DNA from: Intoshia linei
Lineage: Eukaryota > Orthonectida > Rhopaluridae
Assembly (NCBI GenBank): GCA_001642005.1
Contig: LWCA01000245.1
Location: forward strand, 1-37,123
DNA: 37,123 nucleotides
Reading direction: 5' to 3'
A model generated the notes under the pieces. That model was given only the letters and a program-made list of their open reading frames with translations. It was not told the DNA's origin and did not search any database. The position numbers and the translations under genes are program-made. How positions within the stretch are numbered: the stretch's first letter is position 1; every line of letters starts with the position of its first letter. Below are positions 21,246 through 30,935 of the stretch, piece after piece.

Positions 21246-21650
21246 TGTAATAATATACTATATTCAAATACTGAAGTATATTATTTATTACCATATAAAC
21301 TAAACTAATATTAATATTTAGTAGCCACATAATCAATTATCACTCACTGGATAGCAGATATTATTTTTATTGTTTAATTCTGTGAATAAAACATTTGATA
21401 GTTACATTACTTGTTATAGACATATCATTACAGAGTAATTTCCGATGACAATGTAATGATATATCGCTATCATACTAATCGAGATTCAAATATATAATTT
21501 TGATATAATTTGTCTAACTGGCAGAGTGGTTATAGTCATATAATTTATTCTGCGTGGCTAGGTTCGAATCGAGATTTGGACATCTTTTTATTTAAGATAA
21601 ACTTATCAGACTTCTTATCTGCCAATCGTTACAGACAAACATATTACTAT
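21246..21650 (+). mobile_element. Presumed 3' LTR of the gypsy remnant
   Basis: Begins TGTAATAATATAC directly after the polypurine tract, as LTRs do. The end is not certain because no 5' LTR is left to compare; 21650 is an estimate near CAGACAAACATATTAC. It contains an AATAAA at 21384 and the tRNA-like segment at 21512-21581. Confidence 0.5.
21512..21581 (+). other. tRNA-like segment with pol III A and B boxes (degenerate tRNA or SINE head)
   Basis: TGGCAGAGTGGTTATAG (A box) and GGTTCGAATCG (B box) are 25 nt apart, and the ends GTCTAAC / TTTGGAC pair in six of seven positions like an acceptor stem. CATCTTTTTA follows as a possible pol III terminator. The D, anticodon and T stems do not fold properly, so I do not call a functional tRNA. 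It is more likely a tRNA-derived sequence inside or next to the LTR. Confidence 0.5.
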
Positions 21651-22279
21651 ATATATTAGAGCAAAAAAAAATCCAAAGGGATTTTTCAAAATAATATTGC
21701 TAAAATGTTATTTCCATAAGGGTTGGTAAAATTGGGTTTTTTCACATATTTAACTAAATTGAATAAAATATGTTAAAAATTTATCATTCACCCCCTCATA
21801 AAAATATTCACCCCTTGGGGTGACCAGTCACCCCATGAGAAGCACTGCTCTAATCTAAATATCTTCAGTACCAACATTACAATCTATCTTATGAAAAAAT
21901 CCATCTATACAACTGAAATTAATTGTTATTTTTTTAATTCAATATTTTTTAAAAATTACATTATTTAAATTTGTAATTAAAAAATGGGTTTACTAAATAG
22001 TAAATAGAAAAAAATATAAATACAATTTTTTGGAAGTGTAATATACAGATTCCCCTTTTTTAAATAAATGCATTATCCATCTACATTATTAAACCTTCTC
22101 TTTTGCGATTTAGAAGCATTTTAAATTTCAACGTGATTTAAAACCTAAGTGCATAAAATCGTAACTAATTTTGAAAAATGGTTTTAGTTTTATATTTTAA
22201 CTTAATGGCGAGTTATAGAATAAAATGTTAATATTTCCATATTACAATAATAATCATTTGGCGAGAATATTGAATACTG

Positions 22280-22797
22280 TATGAGTAAATGGAGATTCAG
22301 GGTGATTTTTTTATAAACCTATAATATATTGTTTTTTTGGTGAATTAATTTTTTTACCATATTTTAAAGAGGTTTTTATGATAATCCCATAAAAGGTACA
22401 TAATACATAACTATACTATGTATATTAAAAAATAAATATAAAAATGTATTTATTTATTTTAGAAAACGGGTCATGATCTAGAATCTGTATTGTAGATTTT
22501 AACTGTTTTGATCAAACATTACATACAGTTAATGATAAAGTGGTAAAATAACTGTAATAAATGTGCTTGTGCAATGAGAAGTACGCATAAAACAGAAATT
22601 TAGGTGAAATATATTTCAAGTAATAAAATATATTACTCCAGATAAAATGAATTCACATACTTTTGATTAAAAAGTAAAATTTAAAAGCCAAAAACTTGGA
22701 ACAAAACAGTTTTAATTTGAGTTAATAGTGCAGTGTTCTGGTATATACTTCATAATTGATCATATTGAAATGCGAAATATATTTTCATAATTTAAAA
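22280..22797. other. Upstream region of the dispanin-like gene
   Basis: 22290-22400 repeats the GGTGATTTTTTTATAAACC / AAAGAGGTTTTTATGAT words seen at 19590-19790. The remaining 400 bases hold no gene that I can see and should contain the promoter of the gene starting at 22798. Confidence 0.4.
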
Positions 22798-23435
22798 ATG
22801 ACAAGTATGCAACCAATAAACAATATGGAAGGTTTGCCCGCTATGCCACTCGCTAAGCCCATTCAAATGGCTCAGCCGGGTGTAGGACAAACTACTGTTG
22901 TCATTCAAAACTTTCAAACCCCCTCATCGCATTTGGCTTTGGCAATTTTTGTTACAATTTTATTTTTGGTTATTATATTACAAATTATAATTATTAATAT
23001 GATTATATTAAAAGTTTTAGGTTTAATTGCAATTCTTTTTTCTGTAATGTCATCCTCTGCAGCAGACGAAAACAATATGGTAGATGCAAAATCGAAAGGA
23101 AAAATATCCTTGTATTTATCTATTACTGGCAAAATTGTGACACTAATAGTGGCTGTTATTTTGATTGCATATTTTGTCCAATTATCTGTGAATACTATAT
23201 CTAATCTCAGTACTGTCGACTCATTAAATAATGCTCTACCTAATTCAAACTTATATACATCGATATTAATTCAATAACAGCCGATATTAGCACGATTGCG
23301 ACAATCGCAAATTTTAATTTTTATTCTACTGTCGCACCTATACTGAACTATCCTGAGTTAGATACATATTATGGTCAATACGGCGATCTAAGTTCTCAGA
23401 TTAATGATATGCTCGCTACATTTTCATACCCATAA
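22798..23435 (+). CDS. CD225/dispanin-family two-span membrane protein
   Basis: The ATG at 22798 (context TTAAAAATG) starts a Pro/Met/Gln-rich cytosolic head (PAMPLAKPIQMAQPGVGQ). Then comes SSHLALAIFVTILF, the family's first span, and LGLIAILFSVMSS with a loop containing AKSKGKISLYLSITG leading into the second span. This matches the CD225 pattern A-h-h-x-S..A-K..S-x-x-h..h-x-x-G. Unusually, 17 extra hydrophobic residues (LVIILQ..MIILKV) lengthen the first span; no in-phase intron removes them. The first frame stops at 23275. A 71-nt GT..AG intron (23210-23280) links it in phase to an open frame ending at 23435 that reads TIANFNFYSTVAPILNYP..MLATFSYP, giving 188 residues. A one-base shift near 23265 is the alternative. 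AATAAA at 23478 fits a poly(A) signal. Family members modulate membrane fusion or trafficking; the role here is unknown. Confidence 0.72.
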
Positions 23436-23477
23436 CGTTTCCTCTCTTCCTCGTAACGTTTTAACGAATATTTACAC

Positions 23478-23483
23478 AATAAA
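23478..23483 (+). terminator. Poly(A) signal of the dispanin-like gene
   Basis: AATAAA lies 43 nt after the TAA at 23433-23435, a normal distance. This supports the longer reading of the gene, in which the second frame is the true C-terminus. Confidence 0.55.
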
Positions 23484-23519
23484 AATATATTTTGGTTTAT
23501 TTTATTAACAGTAAATATC

Positions 23520-24780
23520 AGTGGCGTAGCGTCATAGTATGCAAGGTGTGCGCCGCACACCTTGCAAAATTTAAAAAAATTATATTTTTAACATATAAAT
23601 TAATAACACATTTGAACATGTAAATATAATTTTTATAATTTTAGTTCGATATCATATCATGGTTCATATAAAATGTCAATAATAAATTATCTGTCAAAAT
23701 CTATCTTTAAAAAACATCAGTACACAATTTCAAACTTGTAATAAAATTCAATTAGAATAAATTTACATCGTAAAAATTTGATAAATATTTTCTATAGAGA
23801 TTTAAATTCTAAAATTACACTCAAATCAAATTAAATCTATAAAAATTTTTTTATTTTGGGGGGGGGGCCCAAAGTAAATTATATGGCCCATAAAAAATTT
23901 TATATATATTTCAATGTATTAATATATAATTTATTTCGATTACATTAATTCTCTTGTAGTTTTATTTAATGACTCACAAAACAGATATTCCTCCTTAATG
24001 TTATCATTCACAACATATCTTGCAAACACATCAGTGGATTCGTCTAATTATAATGTAAATTTTACTAGGCTTTTTCGAAGTTCATCCATAACTTAAAGTT
24101 CGATAACTTCTGCTAAATTTTTAATCCTTTTACAAAGGAACTGATTTAAGTGCCCCATTTTGTTTTTCGCCAAGTAGAAGTTCTGTATCGAAACGTCTTC
24201 TTTTTCAAAATTATTAATGTGTATTGTAGTACATAATATACTTCTTAACATCATCTGGTAAAAATTGCCTCTGTTTAGTTAGCAATTTTTTTAACAAACT
24301 GAAACTCTGTTCAACACCATTTATCGTAGATGGCGCTTTTCTTAATAAATTGTATAGATAAGGTAGTATTTGTTTAATTTTATTGTTCATTATATCATAA
24401 ATATCATTTTTTTCAAGTCGAATATCCTTTAAAAAAAATATTTACTTTATGGCATTTATTGACTTTATAAATTGTTAATTAGCTAATTAATAAAGATGAT
24501 ATTGATATCATTATGCTTGTAATTTTGTGTTGATTATCATATAAAAAATGGAATTTTGCCATAAAAAACTGCCCTAATTATATCTAATCTTTTTGTTGAT
24601 AATAATAATATCAATTATGTAATTTCACTCATTTAGAAAAAAAATTGATTAATAATTAATTTTAAACTGATTATTTTATTAATGTAATTAAAAAAAATTG
24701 AAAATAGCTTTGTGCACCCCCAAAAATTGAGTATGTACTCCCGGTTTAATAAAGAACTACTGATTTAAGTGTTAAAAGTT
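23520..24780 (-). mobile_element. Decayed hAT element with subterminal palindrome
   Basis: CAGTGGCGTAGCGTC near 23519 is a typical hAT-like terminus. It is followed by a 13-bp perfect inverted repeat around 23553 (TGCAAGGTGTGCG and its complement). GGGGGGGGGGCCCAAAG at 23859 is a motif common near such elements. AACTACTG near 24760 could be the other end, but the flanking 8-mers do not match. The interior holds the transposase fragment at 24093-24450. Confidence 0.5.
24093..24450 (-). pseudogene. hAT transposase C-terminal (dimerisation) fragment
   Basis: Minus-strand reading from about 24425 gives LPYLYNLLRKAPSTINGVEQ, then SFSLLKKLLTKQRQFLPDDV, ending at a stop at 24214. This resembles the hAT C-terminal dimerisation region, where a short P-x-(S/T) motif precedes E-R-x-FS and a helix with R and L-x-x-x-x-V. 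After a frame shift, EKEDVSIQNFYLAKNKMG continues to about 24093. The N-terminal DNA-binding and catalytic parts are missing, so the gene is dead. Confidence 0.6.
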
Positions 24781-25226
24781 GTAATGATTTGTTGTAATTT
24801 ACAACACATGGCCAACTTGACCGGGTCAACTATGAATTTCTAAAATTACCTTACACTAATCTTTAATTTACAATATTTAACTCATTTCGGGCAAACTTGC
24901 AAACATTTCCATGTCATATACAGTCAAACCTATCTAATTTAAATGTAAATCTATTATTTGCCAGATTAATTTTTATTTATACCTTATTTACAAATGATAA
25001 TTAATGTCTGTAAATGTTAATAAAATTACTAATTTTTCAATTTATAATAGTATTTTTAATTTTTGCGACCATCTGGCCAAGACAGCACATACATTATTGC
25101 TCGAACTGTATTCAGTACAGTTGGTGCCACCCCTGCCTATATATCAAAAATTTGATCATATAATATCATTTAAATGTAAATTAGAAGACATTTTTCAAAA
25201 CTATCCGAAATAGGTGTTGTGGACTA

Positions 25227-25330
25227 CAGTGGAATGCGCTTATAAGAGACGTCTAGATATAAGGGATAAAAATCCGCTTATAGTGGACAGTATATAAATA
25301 CAAAATTTTCAAAAGTGCGTTAAAATTTTA
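25227..25330. mobile_element. Truncated pogo/Tigger-like MITE copy
   Basis: CAGTGGAATGCGCTTATAAG at 25227, preceded by TA, matches the left end of the complete element at 25423. CCGCTTATAGTGGACAGTATA follows at about 25274 without a regular right end. It is an older or rearranged copy. Confidence 0.5.
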
Positions 25331-25422
25331 CAGCCAAATAAATATTTTTATAATTGTGCATTTCTATGAAGAATTGTTATTTTTATATAGAATAGTTACA
25401 CTAAAAATTGATATAGTATATA

Positions 25423-25507
25423 CAGTGGAATCCGCTTATAAGAGACGTCCAGTTATAAGGGACAAATTGCTTGGTCCCGATGCGTCTCTTATAAACAGGT
25501 TTCACTG
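25423..25507. mobile_element. Pogo/Tigger-like MITE, 85 bp, TA target duplication
   Basis: The left end CAGTGGAATCCGCTTATAAG and the right end CTTATAAACAGGTTTCACTG are imperfect inverted repeats with TA on both sides (25421-25422, 25508-25509). The element ends 50 nt beyond the stop codon of the MIC10 gene, so it may lie in or near its 3' untranslated region. Confidence 0.75.
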
Positions 25508-25556
25508 TATAAGTTTTAATAAGTGATCAAATGCATTTTAAAATTTGAGTCATTTA

Positions 25557-26478
25557 TCATTTTTTGTCGCAATCAGTTTTACACGATTCACATTCTTTCC
25601 AATTTTTTTCTGTTTTTGTCATTCTATTTAAGAACCATGGTGGTATCCTATTTGAATTAGACCGTCCTAAACCCATACCTAATCCGATACCGAAACCAAG
25701 TGTAATCGGCCATCTTTTACCTGCAATGTAAATCAATTAAAATAAGTAGTTTCTAAAATTAAAAATTAATTAATTATAATTAAAAAATCAATAATGAATG
25801 TTAAATTGTTTCAAAACATGATTAACATTTTAATAATTAAAATTAATTTTGTTGAGGGTATAATAATGCAATATTAAGTATCATAAATATAAATCAATTA
25901 TTTTAAACTACATGCATTAAATAAAATCATCTTACTCTAATTAACCTAATATTTAATCTTAAGATTAACTAATCTAAACAGTCATTTCAAATAATATAAA
26001 AATTGGCGATTGAGCACTTCTCAAAGGATACATTTTAACCCTTAAGGTTTAGGCTCTTTTAGAATTTTAAATATAAGTGCAATAAACCCCTATAATTAAA
26101 TCACAAATGTCTATACAATTAAATGTTAAAATGTCTAAAATATTTATAAAAATACTCAAATTATAATCAAAATTAAAAATTAACGAAAAAAGTTCATTTT
26201 CACGATCAAAACCACAAATTAATTTTTTTTAAAAAATAATAATTATAATTTATTATTATAGAGGGGTGACTTTAAACAATATGTGTAAATTTTAATAAAA
26301 TGTATAATAATTACGTTTTAATATTAATGAAAATAGTCCACCAATGCCGGTTCCAATTCCTAAATTAATTATTTACAAGAATGAATTAAAAAAATAAAAC
26401 TTTTGTATTACCTGTAGTAATTAATGTTGCAATAAGTTTACATTTCATGGAATGCCTGAATCGTTCCTCACCAGACAT
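25557..26478 (-). CDS. MICOS10: MIC10, MICOS complex subunit (mitochondrial cristae junctions)
   Basis: Three exons, 26478-26412, 26359-26315 and 25720-25557, give 91 residues with ATG and TGA in perfect phase. The first intron is 52 nt and the second 594 nt. The protein starts MSGEERFRHSMKCKL. It has a first membrane span at about 15-36 with TTGIGTGIGG, a basic loop KRKR (37-40), and a second span with WPITLGFGIGLGMGLG (41-56). Glycine-every-second-residue motifs in both spans and a positive loop are the hallmarks of MIC10. This small inner-membrane protein oligomerises through these glycines and bends the membrane into a hairpin at crista junctions. Human MIC10 is 78 residues. The C-terminal tail with WKECESCKTDC is extra and Cys-rich. 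The gene converges with the dispanin-like gene and is divergent from the gene at 27353. Confidence 0.9.
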
Positions 26479-27352
26479 TTTTATCACGGGATATTGTGTA
26501 AATTTATTATCTATAGTTTTATCATTTGAAGTTTCCGTATGTTTGTCTAATTCTTTCATTTAATTTTACGTATTTATTATGAAACTGGTAAAAACTTGTA
26601 AATTAATATAAATAAATACAATAAAGTTTATGATTAAAATACAATGTGGTTATTACATTTCACGTCGTACAAGCACTGCCGAACCAAGTGTAACAAGACC
26701 TTCTTCGTGGCCTCAGCGAAATTTTTGTAAAATATGTCATCATTTTTCCAAATTGAACATTAAAAACATTATATTCTTAAATATCATAACTATTTTGTGT
26801 ATTAAATTTAATATTTCAAGACAAGAGCCTTAGGAGAAGTCGAAGAAGAAAAATCGTTTGGACTGTATGACACTATTCATAGTTTGTGAAAAAATTTTTA
26901 GGGTATATAGTTCAATTTCGGGTAGCCTCGAGCTGGGTAGGTTCGGCTCTGCGTAAAATTACAAAATGTTTGGGTTTGTAGGAAAACAATGTCAAGTGCC
27001 ATCTAAAAATAGTTCGTACAACCGTACTAACCGAAACGTATAGTAAAAATAATGATATTGATATGAGATATGGAACCCTTCTTCAAGGGGTCAATAAAAG
27101 GTTAAACAAAAAATACTGCTGCATTATTTCAAATTTACTGTAAAATCAAAATAAGAATAAAATATAAGTTTAATGTTTACATGGTTGAAATTCAACCGTT
27201 GAATATTGTAAATGGCATGGATAATTATCTATTATAATATATAAGATTACCGAGGTTATATTTAAACAAAATGGAAAAAGCGATACTAATGTAATATCAT
27301 TGTAATGGACTTGTAAATATTTTTTTATAATCATTGCATCATTTAAAATTCA
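26479..27352. other. Divergent intergenic region between MIC10 and the Sfi1-like gene
   Basis: No gene is assigned. 26680-26790 is similar to the inside of the hAT element at 18215-18300 (shared words such as CTCAGCGAAATTTTTGTAAAAT against CTCGACGAAATTTTTTTTAAAAT, then AACATTAAAAA), so a hAT remnant is likely. The promoters of both neighbours should lie near the two edges. Confidence 0.4.
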
Positions 27353-29368
27353 ATGTCAATGAAAATAACGAAAAATGTAGAAAATCACTACATTATGTGG
27401 TATTATTTTAAGAAATGGAGGCAATATACACTTAAAATTTTAAAATCTAAGGTAATCCTTTAAACGTATCGTTTATTAGCTTTACTGTAATATAATGCTT
27501 ACAAACCGTAGATAGCTTTGCCGAGAACGGTTGTTTCCAGAGACGTTCATTCACTAGAGCGATACATCTTAAAACGACATACATAATCATCGATTTTAAT
27601 AAATAATCATATTATTCATTTTTTCCGAAAGTTTTGTGGGATTCTTTAGTGAAATTTTTTTCGCCCAATTGTTAATGATTTTGATAATAATTTTTCGATC
27701 AAAATTTCCAAAAATATAAAAAAAATGTTCTCTTAAAAACGGTAATTTATTTTTTTGGTAGAATAAAAATGTGCCCTCGGCAGAGCTAGGTGCTGTTTGT
27801 ACGTAGTACATAATAGTCAACCTAATATATGTATAATATGGCTTAACAGTGGGCAATAACCATTGGTCGTTGCATTATTGCCATTTCATTAATTCATATA
27901 ATTATTAATTTTAGAATGTTTTACAAAAAGTTGATAGTTATTATCAATACGTGTCCAAAAGGCGTGCATTTAAAATAATTAAAGATAATTTAGAAACGAA
28001 GAAATTAAACATTTCAAAAGCAGAAAGTTTTTATAAATTGAATTTAAAAAACAAGGTAGTCTATTTATATTTTAATAGAGATAATATAAAGAATGGGAAG
28101 TATTTTATTTGTCAGTATGTAATTACCGAAACTGTCAGTATTTTAATAAAAAATTTTCAGTATAAATATTAAAATATCAGTAATAAAATGTACTTTGTCA
28201 GTATTCAATTACATATTTATCAGTTTTAGTAAGTTTCTAAGTTAAATACTGACAGTATATTTAAAGTACTGACAAAATGATTTTTTTTACTGCTCTTCCA
28301 ATTTAAATACAGACAATAAATTATTTATACTGATACCTTATCAACTGGCATCTAAAATATTGGCAATTTATTATATCGACAGACAAACTATTTAAAATAC
28401 TGACGCTATAAATACAAGGCATAAAGCATAACGATGTAGAATATACATCATCATTGTAGATCTCTAAAAATACCGATAAAACTTATGATACCGATTATAG
28501 TATATCTTTCGAAAACATCATCGAAATCTTAGATTAATATTTTTATGTGTTCTAGGGTGTATAAGGAATATAACGAAATGTTTTGAAAACATTATCATTT
28601 TTTAACGGACTATATCAAAGAAACGAGTTTTTTCATTTTCTAAAAACGGTATGTTATGGTCATGTTACATCATCAATTATATTATGCATTATTATGATTA
28701 TAGTCATTAATAATTAAATTATCTTAAATAAATTAACATTAACATTTTTTAAATTTTAGACATTTAAAAAATGGAAAAACTATAAAAAACCAGAAACCAA
28801 ATCCACACACATACAATGTAACATAACAGACGAAATGGAATACACAAAGACACCTTCAATGCATGATATATTTTGTAAAATGGATGAATTGCAATCAAAA
28901 TTTGATTATTTATTATCCGAAAAATCAACATCAACATGTGAAACTTGTGAGAGATCTAAAATTTCCATAAATTCAAATAATTCAAAAAACTCTGAAAATT
29001 ATCTAAATTTGGAATTTGAAATTGAACAATTGGTTAAACAATTTATTGTATCTAATGAATCTCATATTTCATACTCAGATTCAATTAACCAAGGTGTAAA
29101 AAATGACTCACACAATTCAATTGACGAAAAAAAAAAAATTGAACCTACTGACAAAAATGAAAATCTAAAACTTGAAACAATGAGTCAATCTAATCATGAA
29201 ATTGATAATCCAATTGATGGCTTTGAAACGGAATTAACATTTAAAAATTCGGATGAAATTAAATATAGTCAAAATAAATACCATATTTTACCAACCCGGG
29301 AAAATGAACAACATTGTCCAATACCACAGCCTAAAATACCTTCATTTTTGAAATATATTGATCCATAA
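27353..29368 (+). CDS. Sfi1/POC5-type centrin-binding repeat and coiled-coil protein
   Basis: Three exons, 27353-27451, 27915-28055 and 28760-29368, join in phase 0 to 282 residues; an in-frame stop just before the ATG fixes the start. FKKWRQY at 19-25 and FKKWKNY at 82-88 carry the F-x-x-W core of Sfi1 centrin-binding helices. A weaker AFKIIKDN at 51-58 lies between them, so the spacing is 33 and 30 residues, close to the Sfi1 repeat length. After these comes a helix MHDIFCKMDELQSKFDYLL, a CETCERS motif, an acidic/Asn-rich low-complexity region and a Pro-rich end (IPQPKIPSFLKYIDP). Such proteins sit at centrioles or basal bodies with centrin. The gene model is strong; the family is inferred from the repeat core only. 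Intron 2 carries the unusual TCAGTATT array. Confidence 0.65.
27755..27840 (-). repeat. Solo inner end of repeat family A
   Basis: TTTTTTTGGTAGAATAAAAA, then TGTGCCCTCGGCAGAGCTAGG and GCTGTTTGTACGTAGTACAT, match the end of the copy at 12600-12715 almost word for word. It lies in intron 1 of the Sfi1-like gene. The rest of the element is absent here. Confidence 0.65.
28110..28405. repeat. Two-armed array of TGTCAGTATT / AATACTGACA words
   Basis: On the plus strand six degenerate words of type TGTCAGTATT start at about 28110, 28132, 28154, 28175, 28194 and 28216. From 28243 on they flip to AATACTGACA, AGTACTGACA, AATACAGACA, ATACTGATA, AACTGGCA, ATATTGGCA and AATACTGACG (last at about 28395). 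The turning point holds a perfect palindrome ATACTGACAGTAT. Spacing is roughly 20-25 nt. The whole lies in intron 2 of the Sfi1-like gene and is not part of family A. Confidence 0.7.
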
Positions 29369-30935
29369 TCAATACACATAGTGTTTACTAAAAATTGTCA
29401 TCCTTACTTATATAAAATTAAAAATTGTATTTATAAATTACCTAAAAATGTATGTTTCTTTAAATGGTTAATGTTTATTTGTCTGTTCCAGTTTATTTAA
29501 AAAAGTAAGAGGAGTTTAGTTTTAAAAATTATAATTTCTATTACAGTTTTTCGAGGGTTTTCTTTATTCACCCATATTTCTTTATTGGAAATGTGTAGAC
29601 GTTCAATGAACATTTTTTTTAATTGTAGTCAATATTTATATTTTAATATAAATATTTGAAAATTATTGGTTGATAATATATTAAAAATTATTTTTCACCG
29701 GGAATGCGTAGATTTCTGGGGTTGAAATTTTGTATTTATATCAACTGGAATAAACTCTATCAGAATAATTTTTTTTTTAATTTTCATACTGTTAATTATT
29801 TCATATTTTTTGTTTTAGTCAAATATTTCGGAAAAAAATATATAAATACTAAAATGCTTTTTTGACCGTGAAGTCGTCACTTAATCGGATTGAAATTTTT
29901 TATGTGTGTTAATTGTAATTTTTTGAAATTCTAGGGCTGTTTTCAATAAAAAAAGAAGGGTAATTTAAGGTTTTAGCCCTGAATATATCTTTTTTTTAAA
30001 TTTAAATTTATGATAACATTTATGATTTTAAAATCCGTATCAGCGTTTATATTTTTTTAAATTCTCGAACTCGTTTCATTTTCAAAAAAAAAGAGATAAT
30101 TGGGGTTTTTGATCCGTAAGATGTGAGTTTGGGAGATTGAAACTTATTTTGCTAACACCCCCGGAAAAAACTGTAATAGAAATGTGGACTTTATAAAATT
30201 GAAACCTGGAAAATGGGTTTTTCTAATAAAAAAAAGTGGACACACTAATGTAAAGTTTACATTACAACTACACTTACACTTACACTTACACGTTAAACAC
30301 TACAATGTACTGAGTCATTAAAGTTAGATTCCAAAATAATTGCTATTATTATTTTGACTTTCTATTACTAATAATTTAGCAGAGCTACCTTGAAGCCCTG
30401 TCGAAATATTTGTGATAATTATTTACATTTACCAAGTATAAAAATAAAAAAATAATTACTATAATTATGAAATGAAAATAAAAGAAATAGTTTATTGAAC
30501 AACCTAACACATAATAAACTTTTCATTTACAATTTACAATTTAGTATAAATATTTGACAAGATATTTTATCAAAAATGTCATGTAAATTAAGGAAAAATA
30601 AAAATTAGGTTAATTTTGGAAAACATCAATTTAATGTCCAATAATTCCAGGTAATATTTAAATGATTAAATTAACTGATAACTACAAGTGAAGTTTAAGT
30701 AATATAAATAAAAAATAATGACAAATTTACATTACAAATGAGATAAATAAATAAATGTTTTTATCAATTTGACCGGGAATACTATTAGTTACATTTTAAT
30801 GAATTTGATGAAAGTTTTTTGAATTAATATAAAGTTTTTAGTTCGTTAAATATTGAAAATAGACATTTATCAAAAAATTACCAACGATTAGGAGTTTATA
30901 ATTCAGATATTGATAATAGCAAAAAAATAAAAAAC
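29369..30935 (+). repeat. Intergenic region mostly filled by a family A copy (about 29395-30235)
   Basis: ATCCTTACTTATATAAAAT at 29400 matches the family terminus. Then come GTTTATTTGTCTGTTCCAG, ATTGGTTGATAATATATT, CACCGGGAATGCGTAGATTT, TTTTTGACCGTGAAGTCGTC, TTTTCAATAAAAAAAGAAGGG, AATCCGTATCAGCG, TTGATCCGTAAGATG and CCCCGGAAAAAACTGTAAT. It ends near 30235. At 30270-30295 there is a short CACTTACACTTACACTTACA tandem. From 30300 to 30935 I see only AT-rich DNA, which should hold the AGAP promoter. Confidence 0.65.

Larger units (their letters stand above)
20211..21847. mobile_element. hAT-like inverted ends around the gypsy remnant
   Basis: CAGTGCTTCTCATGGGGGTG at 20211 continues ACTGGTCA. Its reverse complement appears at 21821-21847 with one C fewer. 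The hAT-type terminus is clear, but the 8-mers outside (aattaaaa and ctctaatc) do not match. The two ends may therefore belong to different copies, or the target duplication has decayed. Confidence 0.55.
19807..22279. mobile_element. TA-flanked pogo/Tc1-like element (2.47 kb) carrying nested insertions
   Basis: The left end is CAGTATTCTCTCTATAACTC followed by GCC, and the right end is TTGGCGAGAATATTGAATACTG. Their outer and inner blocks (CAGTATTC and CTCGCCAA) match exactly when one is reversed. Both are flanked by TA (19805-19806, 22280-22281), as expected for the Tc1/mariner/pogo superfamily. The element has no recognisable transposase of its own. Its interior holds hAT-like ends (20211-21847) and a gypsy remnant, giving a three-level nest. 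Confidence 0.65.

Noticed and set aside
21512-21581. Functional tRNA gene
   Set aside because: A and B boxes are good but the D, anticodon and T stems fail to pair, so only a tRNA-like segment is claimed.
22969-23020. Intron removing the extra hydrophobic residues of the dispanin-like protein
   Set aside because: All GT..AG pairs here (ends 23014 or 23020) shift the frame and lead to a stop at once.
25004-25213. Plus-strand 69-codon frame
   Set aside because: No ATG start, no splice partners and no motif; lies in decayed repeat-rich DNA.
26630-26833. Plus-strand frame with a CKICHHF motif
   Set aside because: The underlying DNA resembles the interior of the non-coding hAT element at 18215-18300, so the motif is probably chance.
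28110-28405. CRISPR-like array
   Set aside because: The words are only 9-10 bp, degenerate, change orientation, and lie in an animal intron with no cas genes.
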